Shown: positions 9,097 to 17,665 of the stretch, in pieces
Numbering within the stretch: position 1 is the first letter of the stretch
Layout of the letters: every line of letters starts with the position of its first letter
NCBI RefSeq assembly: GCF_030733265.1
Contig: NZ_JASHJI010000011.1
Location: 124,001 to 188,000, forward strand
Direction of reading: 5' to 3'
Length of the DNA stretch: 64,000 bases
Source of the DNA: Roseibium sp. MMSF_3412
GTDB lineage: Bacteria > Pseudomonadota > Alphaproteobacteria > Rhizobiales > Stappiaceae
Notes under the pieces: model-generated
Seen by the model: only the letters and a program-made list of their open reading frames with translations
Databases searched by the model: none
What the model was told of the DNA's origin: nothing
Translations under genes and position numbers: made by a program

Positions 9097-10074
9097 TCAC
9101 GCCATCTGGTGCACCGACTGGGTATCCTGCGCGAACACCCTCTGATTGTGCGGGGTCACGCCAAAGCGGTTCTGATAGGTGCGGATAAAGTGCGAAGGCG
9201 ACTCGTATCCGCAGGCGAGCGCGATTTCCGAAATGGATTGTTCGGTCTGCAGCAAAAGATTGCGCGCCTTGGTCAGCTTCTGATTGATCGCAAATTTCTT
9301 CGGCGACATCTTCAGGTGTTTCTGGAACAGCCGCTCCAGCTGGCGTGTCGAAATGCCGATACGCCGGGCGATCTCGGAAGTCGGCATGAAGAACGGTGCG
9401 CTTTCGTTCAGAAGACGGATCGCCTCCGCGATATGCGGATTGCGGATACCGTAGCGGGCCTGAACCGAAATCTGTTGCGTTGCATGTGCCGGACGCACGC
9501 CCGAATAGACCATCTGATCGGCGATCGCCATCGCCAGATCAAGACCATGGGTTTCCCCGATCAGGTGCAGCATCAGGTCGGTCGCGGCGGTTCCTCCGGA
9601 CGCGGTCACAAAGGCTTCGTCGGCGACAAAGACATTTCGCACCAGTTCGACCTCGGGAAAGTTTTCCTGGAAGCTGTCATGAAAGGCCCAGTGCATGGCT
9701 GCTCGCCGGTTGTCGAGGAGGCCTGCCTTGGCAAGCACGAACGCACCTGAACAGAGCGCGCCGATCCGGGTGCCGCGCGCACGTTCGCGGCGAATGAAGG
9801 AGAGGACTTCCGGGGAGGCACGTTCGCCCACGTTGAGACCGGAAATCAGGAACAGGCTGCCACGCGGCGGAAGCGGATCAAGACCCTGATCCACCAGGGT
9901 GACGGTGCGGTTGGAACAGACCGCGCTTTCCCCCGACGGCGCGACCAGACGCCATCGGTAGAGCTCCTTGCCCGACAAAAGATTAGCAATGCGCAACGGC
10001 TCGACCGCGCACGAAAACGCAATATGGGAAAAATCGTCCAGCAAAAGAAAGCTGACGTCGGTTGTGCGGGACAT
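9097..10074 (-). CDS. GlxA-type AraC-family regulator (DJ-1/PfpI domain plus HTH)
   Basis: A 325-residue regulator with a DJ-1/PfpI (GATase1-like) N-terminal domain, nucleophile elbow GALCSGAFVLA, and a C-terminal AraC HTH (~residues 225-320, with EIARRIGISTRQLERLFQ and ISEIALACGYESPSHF). This is the architecture of GbdR and CdhR, which sense dimethylglycine/betaine and carnitine. The ATG at 10074 is preceded by GGAG at a good distance. It is divergent from the GntR gene and convergent with the enolase-type gene. By architecture and position it may sense a betaine-derived compound; this is inference. Confidence 0.9.
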   Translation of the reverse strand: MSRTTDVSFLLLDDFSHIAFSCAVEPLRIANLLSGKELYRWRLVAPSGESAVCSNRTVTLVDQGLDPLPPRGSLFLISGLNVGERASPEVLSFIRRERARGTRIGALCSGAFVLAKAGLLDNRRAAMHWAFHDSFQENFPEVELVRNVFVADEAFVTASGGTAATDLMLHLIGETHGLDLAMAIADQMVYSGVRPAHATQQISVQARYGIRNPHIAEAIRLLNESAPFFMPTSEIARRIGISTRQLERLFQKHLKMSPKKFAINQKLTKARNLLLQTEQSISEIALACGYESPSHFIRTYQNRFGVTPHNQRVFAQDTQSVHQMA

Positions 10075-10127
10075 GTCGCTTTTCTCCGGCCTTTGTCGCC
10101 TCCGGTTCATGAGCCTCGGCAACGCCT

Positions 10128-10170
10128 TTGTATAATTCTTGTGTTGCTATTGTATTCATCATGTATACAA
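10128..10170. promoter_or_regulatory. Candidate GntR operator: TTGTAT/ATACAA half-sites
   Basis: The divergent intergenic region has TTGTAT at 10128-10133 and again at 10150-10155, facing ATACAA at 10165-10170. The right end contains the 8-bp palindrome TGTATACA (10162-10169). FadR/VanR-type GntR regulators often bind such T-N-GTATAC-type sites. The GntR gene starts 34 bp downstream. Confidence 0.5.
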
Positions 10171-10203
10171 ACAGGTCAACAAAAATCGGTCGGGGAAGGT
10201 GTC

Positions 10204-10914
10204 ATGCCCAATGTGCGCGGCAGCGCTAAGTCGCTCGCCTATGAAGATCTCAAACGAGCCATCCTGACACTCGACCGGGTGCCGGGAAGCACGCTCGAAG
10301 AAGGCGAGCTGTGCGACCGGTACGGCCTGTCGCGCACTCCCTTGCGCGAAGTGCTGCAGCAATTGGCCGGCGAAGGTTTCGTGGTGCTGCAGCAGAACCG
10401 CGGCGCGCGTGTATCCGACATGACCCACTATACGCTTCGCGATTTCTTCCTGGCAGCGCCGCTCATCTACAGCTCGATCCTTCGTCTTGCCGTTCAGAAC
10501 GCCAGACCGTCCCAGATCGAAGACCTGAAACGGGCGCAGGAAGCCTTTCGCACGGCGCTTCAATCGGGCGACACCACCGAGCGGGCGCTGACCAATGACC
10601 TGTTTCACCGCATCACCGGTCAGATGGCCGGCAACAGCTACCTGCTTGCCAGCCTCGACAGGCTGCTGATCGACCATACAAGAATTGCGATGACGTTTTT
10701 CAAGCCGAAGTCGGGTGCGAAGGAAGACCGTCTCGCGCTGGCATGCGCCCAGCACGACGAGATGATCGCCTGCATCGAGAACGGCGACGAGGACCGGGCC
10801 GCAGAGCTGGCTCTGGAGCATTGGGCACTGTCACGCGACCAGATTGAATTGTTCGTGATGCCGGACGGGCTGGAAGCACCGCTTGGTGTCCCGCCAAAAC
10901 AGAAATCCGCATGA
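10204..10914 (+). CDS. GntR-family regulator (FadR/FCD subfamily)
   Basis: A 236-residue regulator with a winged HTH (~residues 8-70: GELCDRYGLSRTPLREVLQQ) and a helical FCD effector domain, with His residues (LFHRI, ACAQHDEM) in the places that bind a metal in this subfamily. FCD proteins usually sense carboxylic acids. GGAAGG lies just upstream of the ATG at 10204. It is the first gene of a four-gene run (regulator, DHDPS-family lyase, aldehyde dehydrogenase, FAD oxidase) with very short gaps or overlaps, and probably represses it. Confidence 0.92.
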   Translation: MPNVRGSAKSLAYEDLKRAILTLDRVPGSTLEEGELCDRYGLSRTPLREVLQQLAGEGFVVLQQNRGARVSDMTHYTLRDFFLAAPLIYSSILRLAVQNARPSQIEDLKRAQEAFRTALQSGDTTERALTNDLFHRITGQMAGNSYLLASLDRLLIDHTRIAMTFFKPKSGAKEDRLALACAQHDEMIACIENGDEDRAAELALEHWALSRDQIELFVMPDGLEAPLGVPPKQKSA

Positions 10915-10921
10915 GGACCTT

Positions 10922-11839
10922 ATGACACCCATCATGGCTTTCGAGGGCATCTATACGCCCGTGGTCACCCCTTATGACGACGACGGCAATGTCGTCTGGG
11001 ATGCGCTTGAAAAGGTGATCGACCACCTTGTCGACAGCGGCGTCCACGGACTGATTTCCGGCGGGTCGACCGGTGAGAACTATACCCAGACCGTCGAGGA
11101 GCGGCTCGAACTGGCGCGCTTCACGCATGAAAAACTGGCCGGACGGCTGCCCCTGATCATCGGGACAGGAACCATGCGGACACCGGATTCCGTTGCCCTC
11201 GCAGAGGGTGGCGCAAAAATCGGCGCCGCCGCACTGCTTGTGGCAACGCCGCCCTACGCAGTCCCGACGGAACGCGAAAACGCGCTCAATGTCCTGACCA
11301 TCGACCGGGCCGCCGACCTGCCGATCATGCTCTACAACTATCCCGGACGCATGGGCGTGAACATGGGCGAGGAGTTTCTCGACCGGGTCGGCCGCTCGCG
11401 CAATGTCTGCGCGATCAAGGAGAGTTCCGGCGACATCAACCGGGTCCATTTGCTCGCGCGTGACTATCCTCATATCCAGATGTCCTGCGGAATGGACGAT
11501 CAGGCCCTCGAGTTCTTTGCCTGGGGTGCGCGCAGCTGGGTCTGTGCCGGATCTAACTTCCTGCCGCATGAGCACGTCGCCCTTTACCGGGCCTGTGCCG
11601 TGGAAGGCGACTTTACCAAGGGCCGCCGGATCATGTCCGCCATGATGCCTCTGATGCGTGTTCTGGAACAGGGCGGCAAGTTCATTCAGTGCGTCAAGCA
11701 CGGCGTCGAAATGACCGGCCTTCGCGCAGGCCCGCCGCGGCCACCCCTGAAGGCACTGAACAAGGACGACAAGCGTCAGCTGGAACAGGTCATCCGCGTC
11801 CTCAAATCCACCATCCAAGATATCTCGGCGGGAGCGTGA
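10922..11839 (+). CDS. Dihydrodipicolinate synthase/N-acetylneuraminate lyase family protein
   Basis: A 305-residue class I aldolase-fold protein. The Schiff-base Lys is K166 (AIKESSG) and the active-site Tyr is in LYNYPGR (Y138/Y140). The GGSTGEN motif near residue 47 is the family's carboxylate-binding loop. Members include DHDPS, sialic-acid lyase, 2-keto-3-deoxy acid aldolases and 1-pyrroline-4-hydroxy-2-carboxylate deaminase. The next two genes encode an aldehyde dehydrogenase and an FAD amine oxidase, as in hydroxyproline catabolism, so a deaminase or dehydratase giving 2-oxoglutarate semialdehyde is my preferred reading. A biosynthetic DapA is unlikely in this context. Confidence 0.88.
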   Translation: MTPIMAFEGIYTPVVTPYDDDGNVVWDALEKVIDHLVDSGVHGLISGGSTGENYTQTVEERLELARFTHEKLAGRLPLIIGTGTMRTPDSVALAEGGAKIGAAALLVATPPYAVPTERENALNVLTIDRAADLPIMLYNYPGRMGVNMGEEFLDRVGRSRNVCAIKESSGDINRVHLLARDYPHIQMSCGMDDQALEFFAWGARSWVCAGSNFLPHEHVALYRACAVEGDFTKGRRIMSAMMPLMRVLEQGGKFIQCVKHGVEMTGLRAGPPRPPLKALNKDDKRQLEQVIRVLKSTIQDISAGA

Positions 11840-11841
11840 GC

Positions 11842-13341
11842 ATGACTGATCTTCTGACACACGAAGAATACCGGGCCCTTGCCGCAAAACTCGCGCTGCC
11901 GACAAACGCCTTCATCGACGGTAGTTATCGTCCCGCCGCGTCGGGAAAGACGTTCGCGACGGTCAACCCGGCAACAGGTGAGACGCTTGCAGCGGTCGCG
12001 GCCTGCGGCGCGGAAGATGTCGATTTCGCGGTTCTGAAGGCGCGCGAAGCGTTCGAGGATGGACGCTGGTCCAGGATGCATCCGTCGGAGCGCAAGGACA
12101 TCCTCATTCGTTTTGCGAAGCTGTTGACGCGCAACCGGCGCGAGCTTGCGGTCATGGAGAGTGTCGACAGCGGCAAGACGATCCTCGATTGCGAGACCGT
12201 GGACGTTCCGGAAACGATCCATTGCCTCAAGTGGCACGCGGAGGCGATCGACAAGATCTACGATCAGGTCTCCCCGGCGTCCGATGACCATATTGCCATG
12301 ATCGTGCGCGAACCGGTCGGTGTTGTCGGCCTCGTCCTGCCCTGGAACTTTCCGCTTCTGATGCTGGCCTGGAAAATCGGTCCGGCGCTCGCCGCAGGGT
12401 GTTCGGTGATCGTGAAACCGGCGGAGGAGACCTCGCTCACCGCGCTGCGTGTTGCCGAACTTGCCATGGAAGCCGGCATACCGCGCGGCGTTCTCAATGT
12501 CGTTCCGGGCAGCGGCCCGGAGGTTGGCGAACCGCTCGGCAGGCACATGGACGTCGACATGATCTCCTTCACCGGATCGACGGAGACCGGCCGCCGGTTC
12601 CTCAGGTATGCGGCCGACAGCAATCTGAAGGAAGTCGTCCTGGAAATGGGCGGCAAGAACCCGAGCGTCGTTCTGAAGGACGCGGAAAATCTTGATCGCG
12701 TGGCGGCGCATATCGTCAACGGCGCGTTCTGGAACATGGGCGAGAACTGCTCCGCCAGTTCGCGGCTCATCGTCGAAGGGGACGTGAAGGACGCGCTGCT
12801 GGAACGCGTTTTTGCCCATGCACGGGAGTGGACCATGGGAGACCCGCTCGATCCGGAACACCGTGTCGGCGCCCTGGTCTCATCAGCGCATTTCGGCAAG
12901 GTATCGTCGTATCTGGACACCGGTGCGACCGTGCTGATGGGCGGCAAGACGCAGGACAATGCCTTTGTCGAACCGACGATCCTGGAAGCACCGGCGGGGA
13001 CCAGTGTTGCGCGAGAAGAGATTTTCGGACCGGTTCTCAACGTCATGACGGTCACCGGTTTCGATGAGGCCATCGAGCTGGCCAATTCCACCGAATACGG
13101 TCTCGCCGCCTCGATCTTCACCGCCAATACCAAAAAGGCGCTGCGCGGGGCACGTGCCATCCGGGCGGGCACCGTGACGGTCAACTGTTTCGGCGAAGGC
13201 GATATTGCAACGCCGTTCGGCGGCTACAGGCAATCCGGGTTCGGCGGCCGCGACAACAGCCTTGCCGCCCATGACCAGTACACGCAGCTCAAGACGATCT
13301 GGATCGATCTGTCCGACGACGGAGACGAGGCCGTCGGATGA
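11842..13341 (+). CDS. NAD(P)+-dependent aldehyde dehydrogenase
   Basis: A 499-residue member of the classic ALDH superfamily. Catalytic residues are N169 (LPWNFP), K192 (VKPAEET), E268 (LEMGGKNP) and the nucleophile C303 (GENCSASS). By general look it is nearest to the PuuC/betaine-aldehyde dehydrogenase group. It starts 2 bp after the lyase gene and overlaps the FAD oxidase gene by ATGA, so it is co-expressed with both. Oxidation of 2-oxoglutarate semialdehyde or of an amino-aldehyde released by the oxidase fits the operon. Confidence 0.93.
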   Translation: MTDLLTHEEYRALAAKLALPTNAFIDGSYRPAASGKTFATVNPATGETLAAVAACGAEDVDFAVLKAREAFEDGRWSRMHPSERKDILIRFAKLLTRNRRELAVMESVDSGKTILDCETVDVPETIHCLKWHAEAIDKIYDQVSPASDDHIAMIVREPVGVVGLVLPWNFPLLMLAWKIGPALAAGCSVIVKPAEETSLTALRVAELAMEAGIPRGVLNVVPGSGPEVGEPLGRHMDVDMISFTGSTETGRRFLRYAADSNLKEVVLEMGGKNPSVVLKDAENLDRVAAHIVNGAFWNMGENCSASSRLIVEGDVKDALLERVFAHAREWTMGDPLDPEHRVGALVSSAHFGKVSSYLDTGATVLMGGKTQDNAFVEPTILEAPAGTSVAREEIFGPVLNVMTVTGFDEAIELANSTEYGLAASIFTANTKKALRGARAIRAGTVTVNCFGEGDIATPFGGYRQSGFGGRDNSLAAHDQYTQLKTIWIDLSDDGDEAVG

Positions 13342-14681
13342 CAGCGACCCGGTGCGCCAAAACACTTCCGGACCTGGCGGGACCAGCCGCCTGGAACCGG
13401 ATACTGGCGGACCAGCCGGTGCCGGAGGACCTGCCCGGTTCCACAACAGCGGATGTCGTGATCGTGGGGGCCGGATTTGCCGGTCTTTCGGCAGCCCGGC
13501 GCCTGACCGAGATTGATCCGGCTGTGCGTGTCGTGGTTCTGGATGCGTGCAGGATCGCGGAGAGTTCGGCCGGACGCAATTCCGGTTTCATGATCGACCT
13601 GCCGCATGAGCTGAATTCCGAAGACTATGCGGGCGCTGGTGACGATCAGGCGATCACCAGCCTCAACCGCAAAGCCATCGACTTTGCCGGCAAGGCGGTC
13701 GAGGCCTATGGGATCGACCCGAATTTCTTCGACCGGGCGGGCAAGATCAACGGCGCGGCCAGCACCAAGGCGGTCCAGCACAACGAAAGCTATGCCAAAC
13801 ACCTGGCCGGTCTCGGGGAAGCCTTCGAGATGCTGGACGAGGCCCGGATGTCGGAGATCACCGGGAGCCGCCACTATCTGTCCGGTCTCTACACGCCGGG
13901 AACCGTGATGCTGCAGCCTGCCGGTTACATCCGCGGCCTGGCACTGGGGCTGAGAACCGCCGGCGTTCGCGTCTTCGAGAACAGCCCCGTGACGCAGTTC
14001 GAACGCGATGGCGCCGCCTGGAAGGTCGTTACCCCGAAGGGGCATGTCGCGGCGAAGAAAATCATTCTCACCGTCAATGGACATCTGGAGAGTTTCGGCT
14101 ATGAACAGGACCGTCTGATGCAATTGTTCCTGTTCGCGGTGATGACCCCCGAACTGGATGCAGACCAGCTTGCAAGACTTGGCGGCTCACCGCGCTGGGG
14201 CGTGACCCCCTCTGACCCCATGGGAACAACCATGCGGCGAATCGATACCGCGCAGGGCGGCAACCGGATCGTGACGCGGACCTGCGCGCTCCTGAAACCC
14301 GACATGCGGCCGCCAGCAAAAAGCCTCGAGCGGGCTGCGTGTGTCATGCAGCGCAAATTCGACCAGCGGTTTCCGCAACTCGCCGGCATGAAGATGGAAT
14401 ACCGGTGGGCCGGGCATCTATGCCTCAGCCTGAATTCGGTCGCGGTGATGCGGGAGCTGGAAGACGGCGTTTATTCCGGTTGCGTCCAGAACGGCCTTGG
14501 AACCGCACGCGGAACCCTCACCGGCATGGGTGCAGCCGATCTGGCCTGCGGCCGCTCGAGCGAGATTACCCGCCATTTCGGCGCTGAGGCCCGCCCGAAA
14601 AAGCTGCCGCCGCAGCCGTTCCGCGAGCTCGGCGCCAACATGGTTCTGCGCTGGAAAGAGTGGCGGGCGGCGGCGGAATAA
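13338..14681 (+). CDS. FAD-dependent amine/D-amino-acid oxidoreductase (DAO family, PuuB-like)
   Basis: A 447-residue flavoprotein with the dinucleotide-binding motif VIVGAGFAGLSAARRL at residues ~35-50 and the DAO-fold substrate domain. The N-terminal layout, with about 30 residues before the FAD motif, is that of gamma-glutamylputrescine oxidase (PuuB) and L-pipecolate oxidase relatives. It would oxidise a secondary or primary amine to an imine. It is translationally coupled to the aldehyde dehydrogenase gene. In the proposed pathway it would oxidise a D-hydroxyproline-like product; polyamine or N-methyl amino acid oxidation is the alternative. Confidence 0.9.
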   Translation: MTATRCAKTLPDLAGPAAWNRILADQPVPEDLPGSTTADVVIVGAGFAGLSAARRLTEIDPAVRVVVLDACRIAESSAGRNSGFMIDLPHELNSEDYAGAGDDQAITSLNRKAIDFAGKAVEAYGIDPNFFDRAGKINGAASTKAVQHNESYAKHLAGLGEAFEMLDEARMSEITGSRHYLSGLYTPGTVMLQPAGYIRGLALGLRTAGVRVFENSPVTQFERDGAAWKVVTPKGHVAAKKIILTVNGHLESFGYEQDRLMQLFLFAVMTPELDADQLARLGGSPRWGVTPSDPMGTTMRRIDTAQGGNRIVTRTCALLKPDMRPPAKSLERAACVMQRKFDQRFPQLAGMKMEYRWAGHLCLSLNSVAVMRELEDGVYSGCVQNGLGTARGTLTGMGAADLACGRSSEITRHFGAEARPKKLPPQPFRELGANMVLRWKEWRAAAE

Positions 14682-14698
14682 ACGCGCGAGAGGGATCC

Positions 14699-14812
14699 AT
14701 GCAGATCAACCACATCCCGGGAAAACGACCGCCGCTTGTCTTGCTGCCGCAGGCAATTTGGCAAAAAAATTCGCTCTGGAAGCGAGTAGATCCCCGATCA
14801 AGTCGGGGATGA
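14699..14812 (+). pseudogene. Short open frame after the FAD oxidase gene, possibly a gene start cut by a repeat
   Basis: An ATG at 14699 sits a few bases after GAGAGGGA and opens a 37-codon frame beginning MQINHIPGKRPPLVLLPQ. It stops inside a small palindromic repeat (14790-14810). The ribosome binding site and position directly behind the operon suggest that a fifth operon gene once began here and was lost when the repeat region formed. It may equally be chance. Confidence 0.25.
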
Positions 14813-14888
14813 CAATCGAGAGTAAAAGTCCTCATCCTGAGGAAGCGCGCCGGCGCTGTCTCGAAGGATCGGCCACTGGCACTCGTGT
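14790..14888. repeat. Small palindromic repeats
   Basis: An interrupted palindrome at 14790-14810 (ATCCCCGA...TCGGGGAT) is followed by a second palindromic stretch starting near 14829 that includes TCCTCATCCTGAGGA. These look like the short dispersed intergenic repeats common in alphaproteobacteria. There is no T-run, so a terminator role is not obvious. Confidence 0.5.
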
Positions 14889-14936
14889 GCTTGTCCATTT
14901 TTGCGAGCGGAATGAGGTCACTTAGCCACCAGGCCA

Positions 14937-15959
14937 TCAAACAACCCAGCCGAAGGCATAACCGGCCATTACCGACCCCGTGACCGCAAGCGCCAGGTAG
15001 AGCAGGAACGGACGCAGCTTCAGGACCGGGAATATCGCCAGGGCACCCCAGATGCTGACCACGCCGCCCGAGACGAGGAACGCCATGGCGGCACCGGGGG
15101 ACATGCCGTTGTCGACAAGCGCACGGGTCAGCGGCAGGGCCGCGTAGCCGTCGATATAGGCTGGAGCCCCGACGAAGACGGCTGCCGGAATGGCCCACCA
15201 CTTGTCGTCGCCCACATACTGTGCGAGCGAGCCGGGCGTCAGCACGGCATTGAGGGCGAATTCGGCGAAAAAAGCCGGGATCAGGCAGATCAGGATCAGC
15301 CGCGTCGTCGCCGCAGCCTGGCGGCGAAACGCGGCACGCCTTTCGGTTTCACGCCAGACGCGCGGCTCAAACGAGGCGGCACCGCAGCATGTGCCGGACG
15401 CAAGGTCCGAGGCGAAACCGCCTGTGCGCAGTATGTCGCCGACTGCGTGTTGCCTGCTGAGAATTGCCGTCACGGCCCCGCCGAAGAGACCCAGGCCGAA
15501 GGCCGCAACCGTCTTGCCAACGGCAAAGGCAAGGCCGAGTGTCGCCGCCGTGGTTGCCAGCATGGCCGGGTCGGTCACTGGAGAGGACAGCCAGAACGCC
15601 ATAACGGGCGCAAGCGGCACGCCGGCCGCCAGCAGACCCACCATGAGCGGCAGGATCGTGACACCGCAAACGGGCGTGACCGCACCGATCAGGGAAGCGG
15701 CAACGATCGCACGCAACATGCGCCCTTCGAAAGCACGGCTGATGATCCTGTCTGCGCCACTCGCCATGATCCAGGCCGTCAGCAGAATGCCGGGCACGAC
15801 GAGCGGGGAAACAGCGACAAGGCCGAGGAGCGAGAACCTCAGTCCATCAATGACAAAGTCCGGCCAGACCAGAACAGGGATGATGATGAGGGCTGCAAGC
15901 CCCGTGTGACGCCAGATGCGGCTCCTGCTACGTGCCAAGGTCGTTTGCTGGACGTTCAT
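14937..15959 (-). CDS. Permease of the DUF318/ArsP-like family
   Basis: A 340-residue integral membrane protein with about eight to ten hydrophobic segments. The repeated, inverted-looking motifs ...ASLIGAVTPVCGVTILPLM and ...VGAPAYIDGYAALPL resemble the two half-repeats of ArsP/SO_0444-type permeases, which export organoarsenicals or metals. A cysteine pair (GTCCGAA) lies in the central loop. The ATG at 15959 is preceded by GGAG. It is divergent from a LysR gene 90 bp away, which should be its regulator. The substrate is not known. Confidence 0.75.
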   Translation of the reverse strand: MNVQQTTLARSRSRIWRHTGLAALIIIPVLVWPDFVIDGLRFSLLGLVAVSPLVVPGILLTAWIMASGADRIISRAFEGRMLRAIVAASLIGAVTPVCGVTILPLMVGLLAAGVPLAPVMAFWLSSPVTDPAMLATTAATLGLAFAVGKTVAAFGLGLFGGAVTAILSRQHAVGDILRTGGFASDLASGTCCGAASFEPRVWRETERRAAFRRQAAATTRLILICLIPAFFAEFALNAVLTPGSLAQYVGDDKWWAIPAAVFVGAPAYIDGYAALPLTRALVDNGMSPGAAMAFLVSGGVVSIWGALAIFPVLKLRPFLLYLALAVTGSVMAGYAFGWVV

Positions 15960-15999
15960 GGACGGCTCTCCTGATTGACGGGCGCAGGATAACCGTGTC

Positions 16000-16041
16000 T
16001 TCTTTATAAGAAAAATGAATAGCTTCAATTTCAGATATTGA
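16000..16041. promoter_or_regulatory. Candidate LysR binding sites in the permease/LysR divergent promoter
   Basis: TCAAT-N7-ATTGA (16025-16041) has the T-N11-A form of LysR sites, and the small palindrome TTCTT-TAT-AAGAA (16000-16012) lies just upstream. Both are within the 90 bp between the two divergent start codons. Confidence 0.5.
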
Positions 16042-16049
16042 GAAAATCA

Positions 16050-16919
16050 ATGTCAAATCTCGACAGCGATCTCCTGAGGACATTTCTGGCGGTCGCCGAA
16101 ACCGGCAGTATCACGGACGGCGGAGCACGGATCGGGCGCTCGCAATCCGCGATCAGTCTCCAGATTGCACGGCTTGAACAGACTGTTGGCCAGAGCGTCT
16201 TCCATCGGAACGGGCGCGGGGTCATCCTGACCGATGCGGGGAAACAGCTCTATCCGGTCGCAAAAGACGTGACGGCAAGACTGGACGCGACGCTGCGCGA
16301 CCTCACCGCAACACCGTTGCGCGGAACGTTGCGGCTTGGAATTCCCGATGATCACGGACGCGCAAAACTGACGCAGATTGTCGGCAACTTCGCCCGGTCC
16401 CATCCGCAGGTTCAACTGGACGTCACCTGTTCGCTCAGCCCCGACTTTCCGGACATGCTGTCGAAAGGCCGCCTGGACCTTGCCGTCTACGAGGTTCAAA
16501 ACCCCGCTCCCGGTGAAGAGGTCGTCTACGAAGACCCCACCCACTGGGTCATGAGCAAGCACAGAAACCTCCTGGACATGGAGCCGTTGCCCGTCGCCCT
16601 GTTCGACCGTGCCTGCTGGTGGCGCGAAGCTGCCATCGCCTCGCTCACCTCAGCCGTAAAAGCCTATCGCGTGGTCTATTCAAGCCAGAGCGTTGCAGGG
16701 GTGAAGGCAGCGGTCGAGGCCGGTGTCGCCGTCGGCGTTCTCGGCAAGTCCTCCATAGACCATTCCATGACAGTTCTCGGCGAGAAACAGGGCTTTGTGC
16801 CAACGCCATCTTCCAAACTGGTGATTGGTGCCGGACAGGGTCAGGATACCGGCCTGATCAATTCCATGGCGTCTGAAATCCGAGCCGCGTTCCAAGGCGG
16901 TGCGCCGGCTTTCGCCTGA
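16050..16919 (+). CDS. LysR-family transcriptional regulator
   Basis: A 289-residue LysR regulator with the N-terminal HTH (FLAVAETGSITDGGARIGRS, then LEQTVGQSVF). The effector domain follows to the C terminus. It is divergent from the DUF318-type permease and most likely controls that gene and itself. The start ATG at 16050 fits the usual spacing to the HTH. It is convergent with the SDR gene ending at 16931. Confidence 0.9.
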   Translation: MSNLDSDLLRTFLAVAETGSITDGGARIGRSQSAISLQIARLEQTVGQSVFHRNGRGVILTDAGKQLYPVAKDVTARLDATLRDLTATPLRGTLRLGIPDDHGRAKLTQIVGNFARSHPQVQLDVTCSLSPDFPDMLSKGRLDLAVYEVQNPAPGEEVVYEDPTHWVMSKHRNLLDMEPLPVALFDRACWWREAAIASLTSAVKAYRVVYSSQSVAGVKAAVEAGVAVGVLGKSSIDHSMTVLGEKQGFVPTPSSKLVIGAGQGQDTGLINSMASEIRAAFQGGAPAFA

Positions 16920-16930
16920 GACAAATTCGC

Positions 16931-17665
16931 TCAAGGCAGGCTCAGCCTGGTCATCCGGCCACCATCGACCACATAGGTCTGGCCCGTGATGAAACCACTC
17001 TCCCGCGCCGCGAGGAAGGCGACCAGCGCGGCGACTTCTTCCGGGTCGCCCGTACGCCCGACCGGATGGAGAGACCCGACATCGCGGCGGAAGGCGTCCG
17101 GATCCGGCATCGCGTTGACAAAATCAAGATTGAGATCGGTGTCGATCCAGCCCGGTGCGACCGCATTGCAGCGGATGCCGTCCTTGCCGTGATCGACAGC
17201 GACCGCGCGCGTCAGGCCGTGCAACCCGGCCTTTGAGGCCGAATAGGCGGCGTGATTCCCATTGCAGCCGATGCCTTCGATGGACCCGACATTGACGATT
17301 GCGCCAGGGCTTTTCTTCAAATGCGGCAAGGCATGCTTTATCAGCAGGAAAGGCGCAGTCAGATTGACGGCGAGAGAGCGCTGCCAGCCGGCCAGATCCA
17401 TGTCCTCCACCGACGCTTCCTGCATGACGCCGGCATTGTTGACCAGAATGTCCAGTCCTCCTGCCTGCGCGACGACCTCGTCAATCACCCTGGCCGGTTC
17501 CTGCGGATCCGACAGATCGGCGCGGACACGTTCAAACTCGGGATCGTCTCCGCGTTGAACCGTGAACACCCGCGCCTCTTCGCTGCGCAGCCGGAGTGCG
17601 ATGGCCCGTCCGATCCCGCTGCGCCCCCCGGTGACGACGGCAATTTTCCCTGCAAAGCGCGTCAT
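16931..17665 (-). CDS. Short-chain dehydrogenase/reductase
   Basis: A 244-residue classical SDR with the cofactor motif TGGRSGIGRA near residues 11-20, NNAG (~80), the catalytic Ser in VGSIEGIG and the YSASK motif. It would oxidise or reduce a hydroxyl/keto group with NAD(P). Its ATG overlaps the stop of the next SDR gene upstream (ATGA), so it is the last gene of a minus-strand operon: mttB copy 2, hpbD-like, SDR, SDR. Context suggests oxidation of a hydroxylated betaine or of its breakdown product. Confidence 0.9.
   Translation of the reverse strand: MTRFAGKIAVVTGGRSGIGRAIALRLRSEEARVFTVQRGDDPEFERVRADLSDPQEPARVIDEVVAQAGGLDILVNNAGVMQEASVEDMDLAGWQRSLAVNLTAPFLLIKHALPHLKKSPGAIVNVGSIEGIGCNGNHAAYSASKAGLHGLTRAVAVDHGKDGIRCNAVAPGWIDTDLNLDFVNAMPDPDAFRRDVGSLHPVGRTGDPEEVAALVAFLAARESGFITGQTYVVDGGRMTRLSLP

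Noticed and set aside
10922..11839. The DHDPS-family gene as biosynthetic dapA.
   Set aside because: It is enclosed in a GntR-headed operon with an aldehyde dehydrogenase and an amine oxidase, which fits catabolism rather than lysine synthesis.
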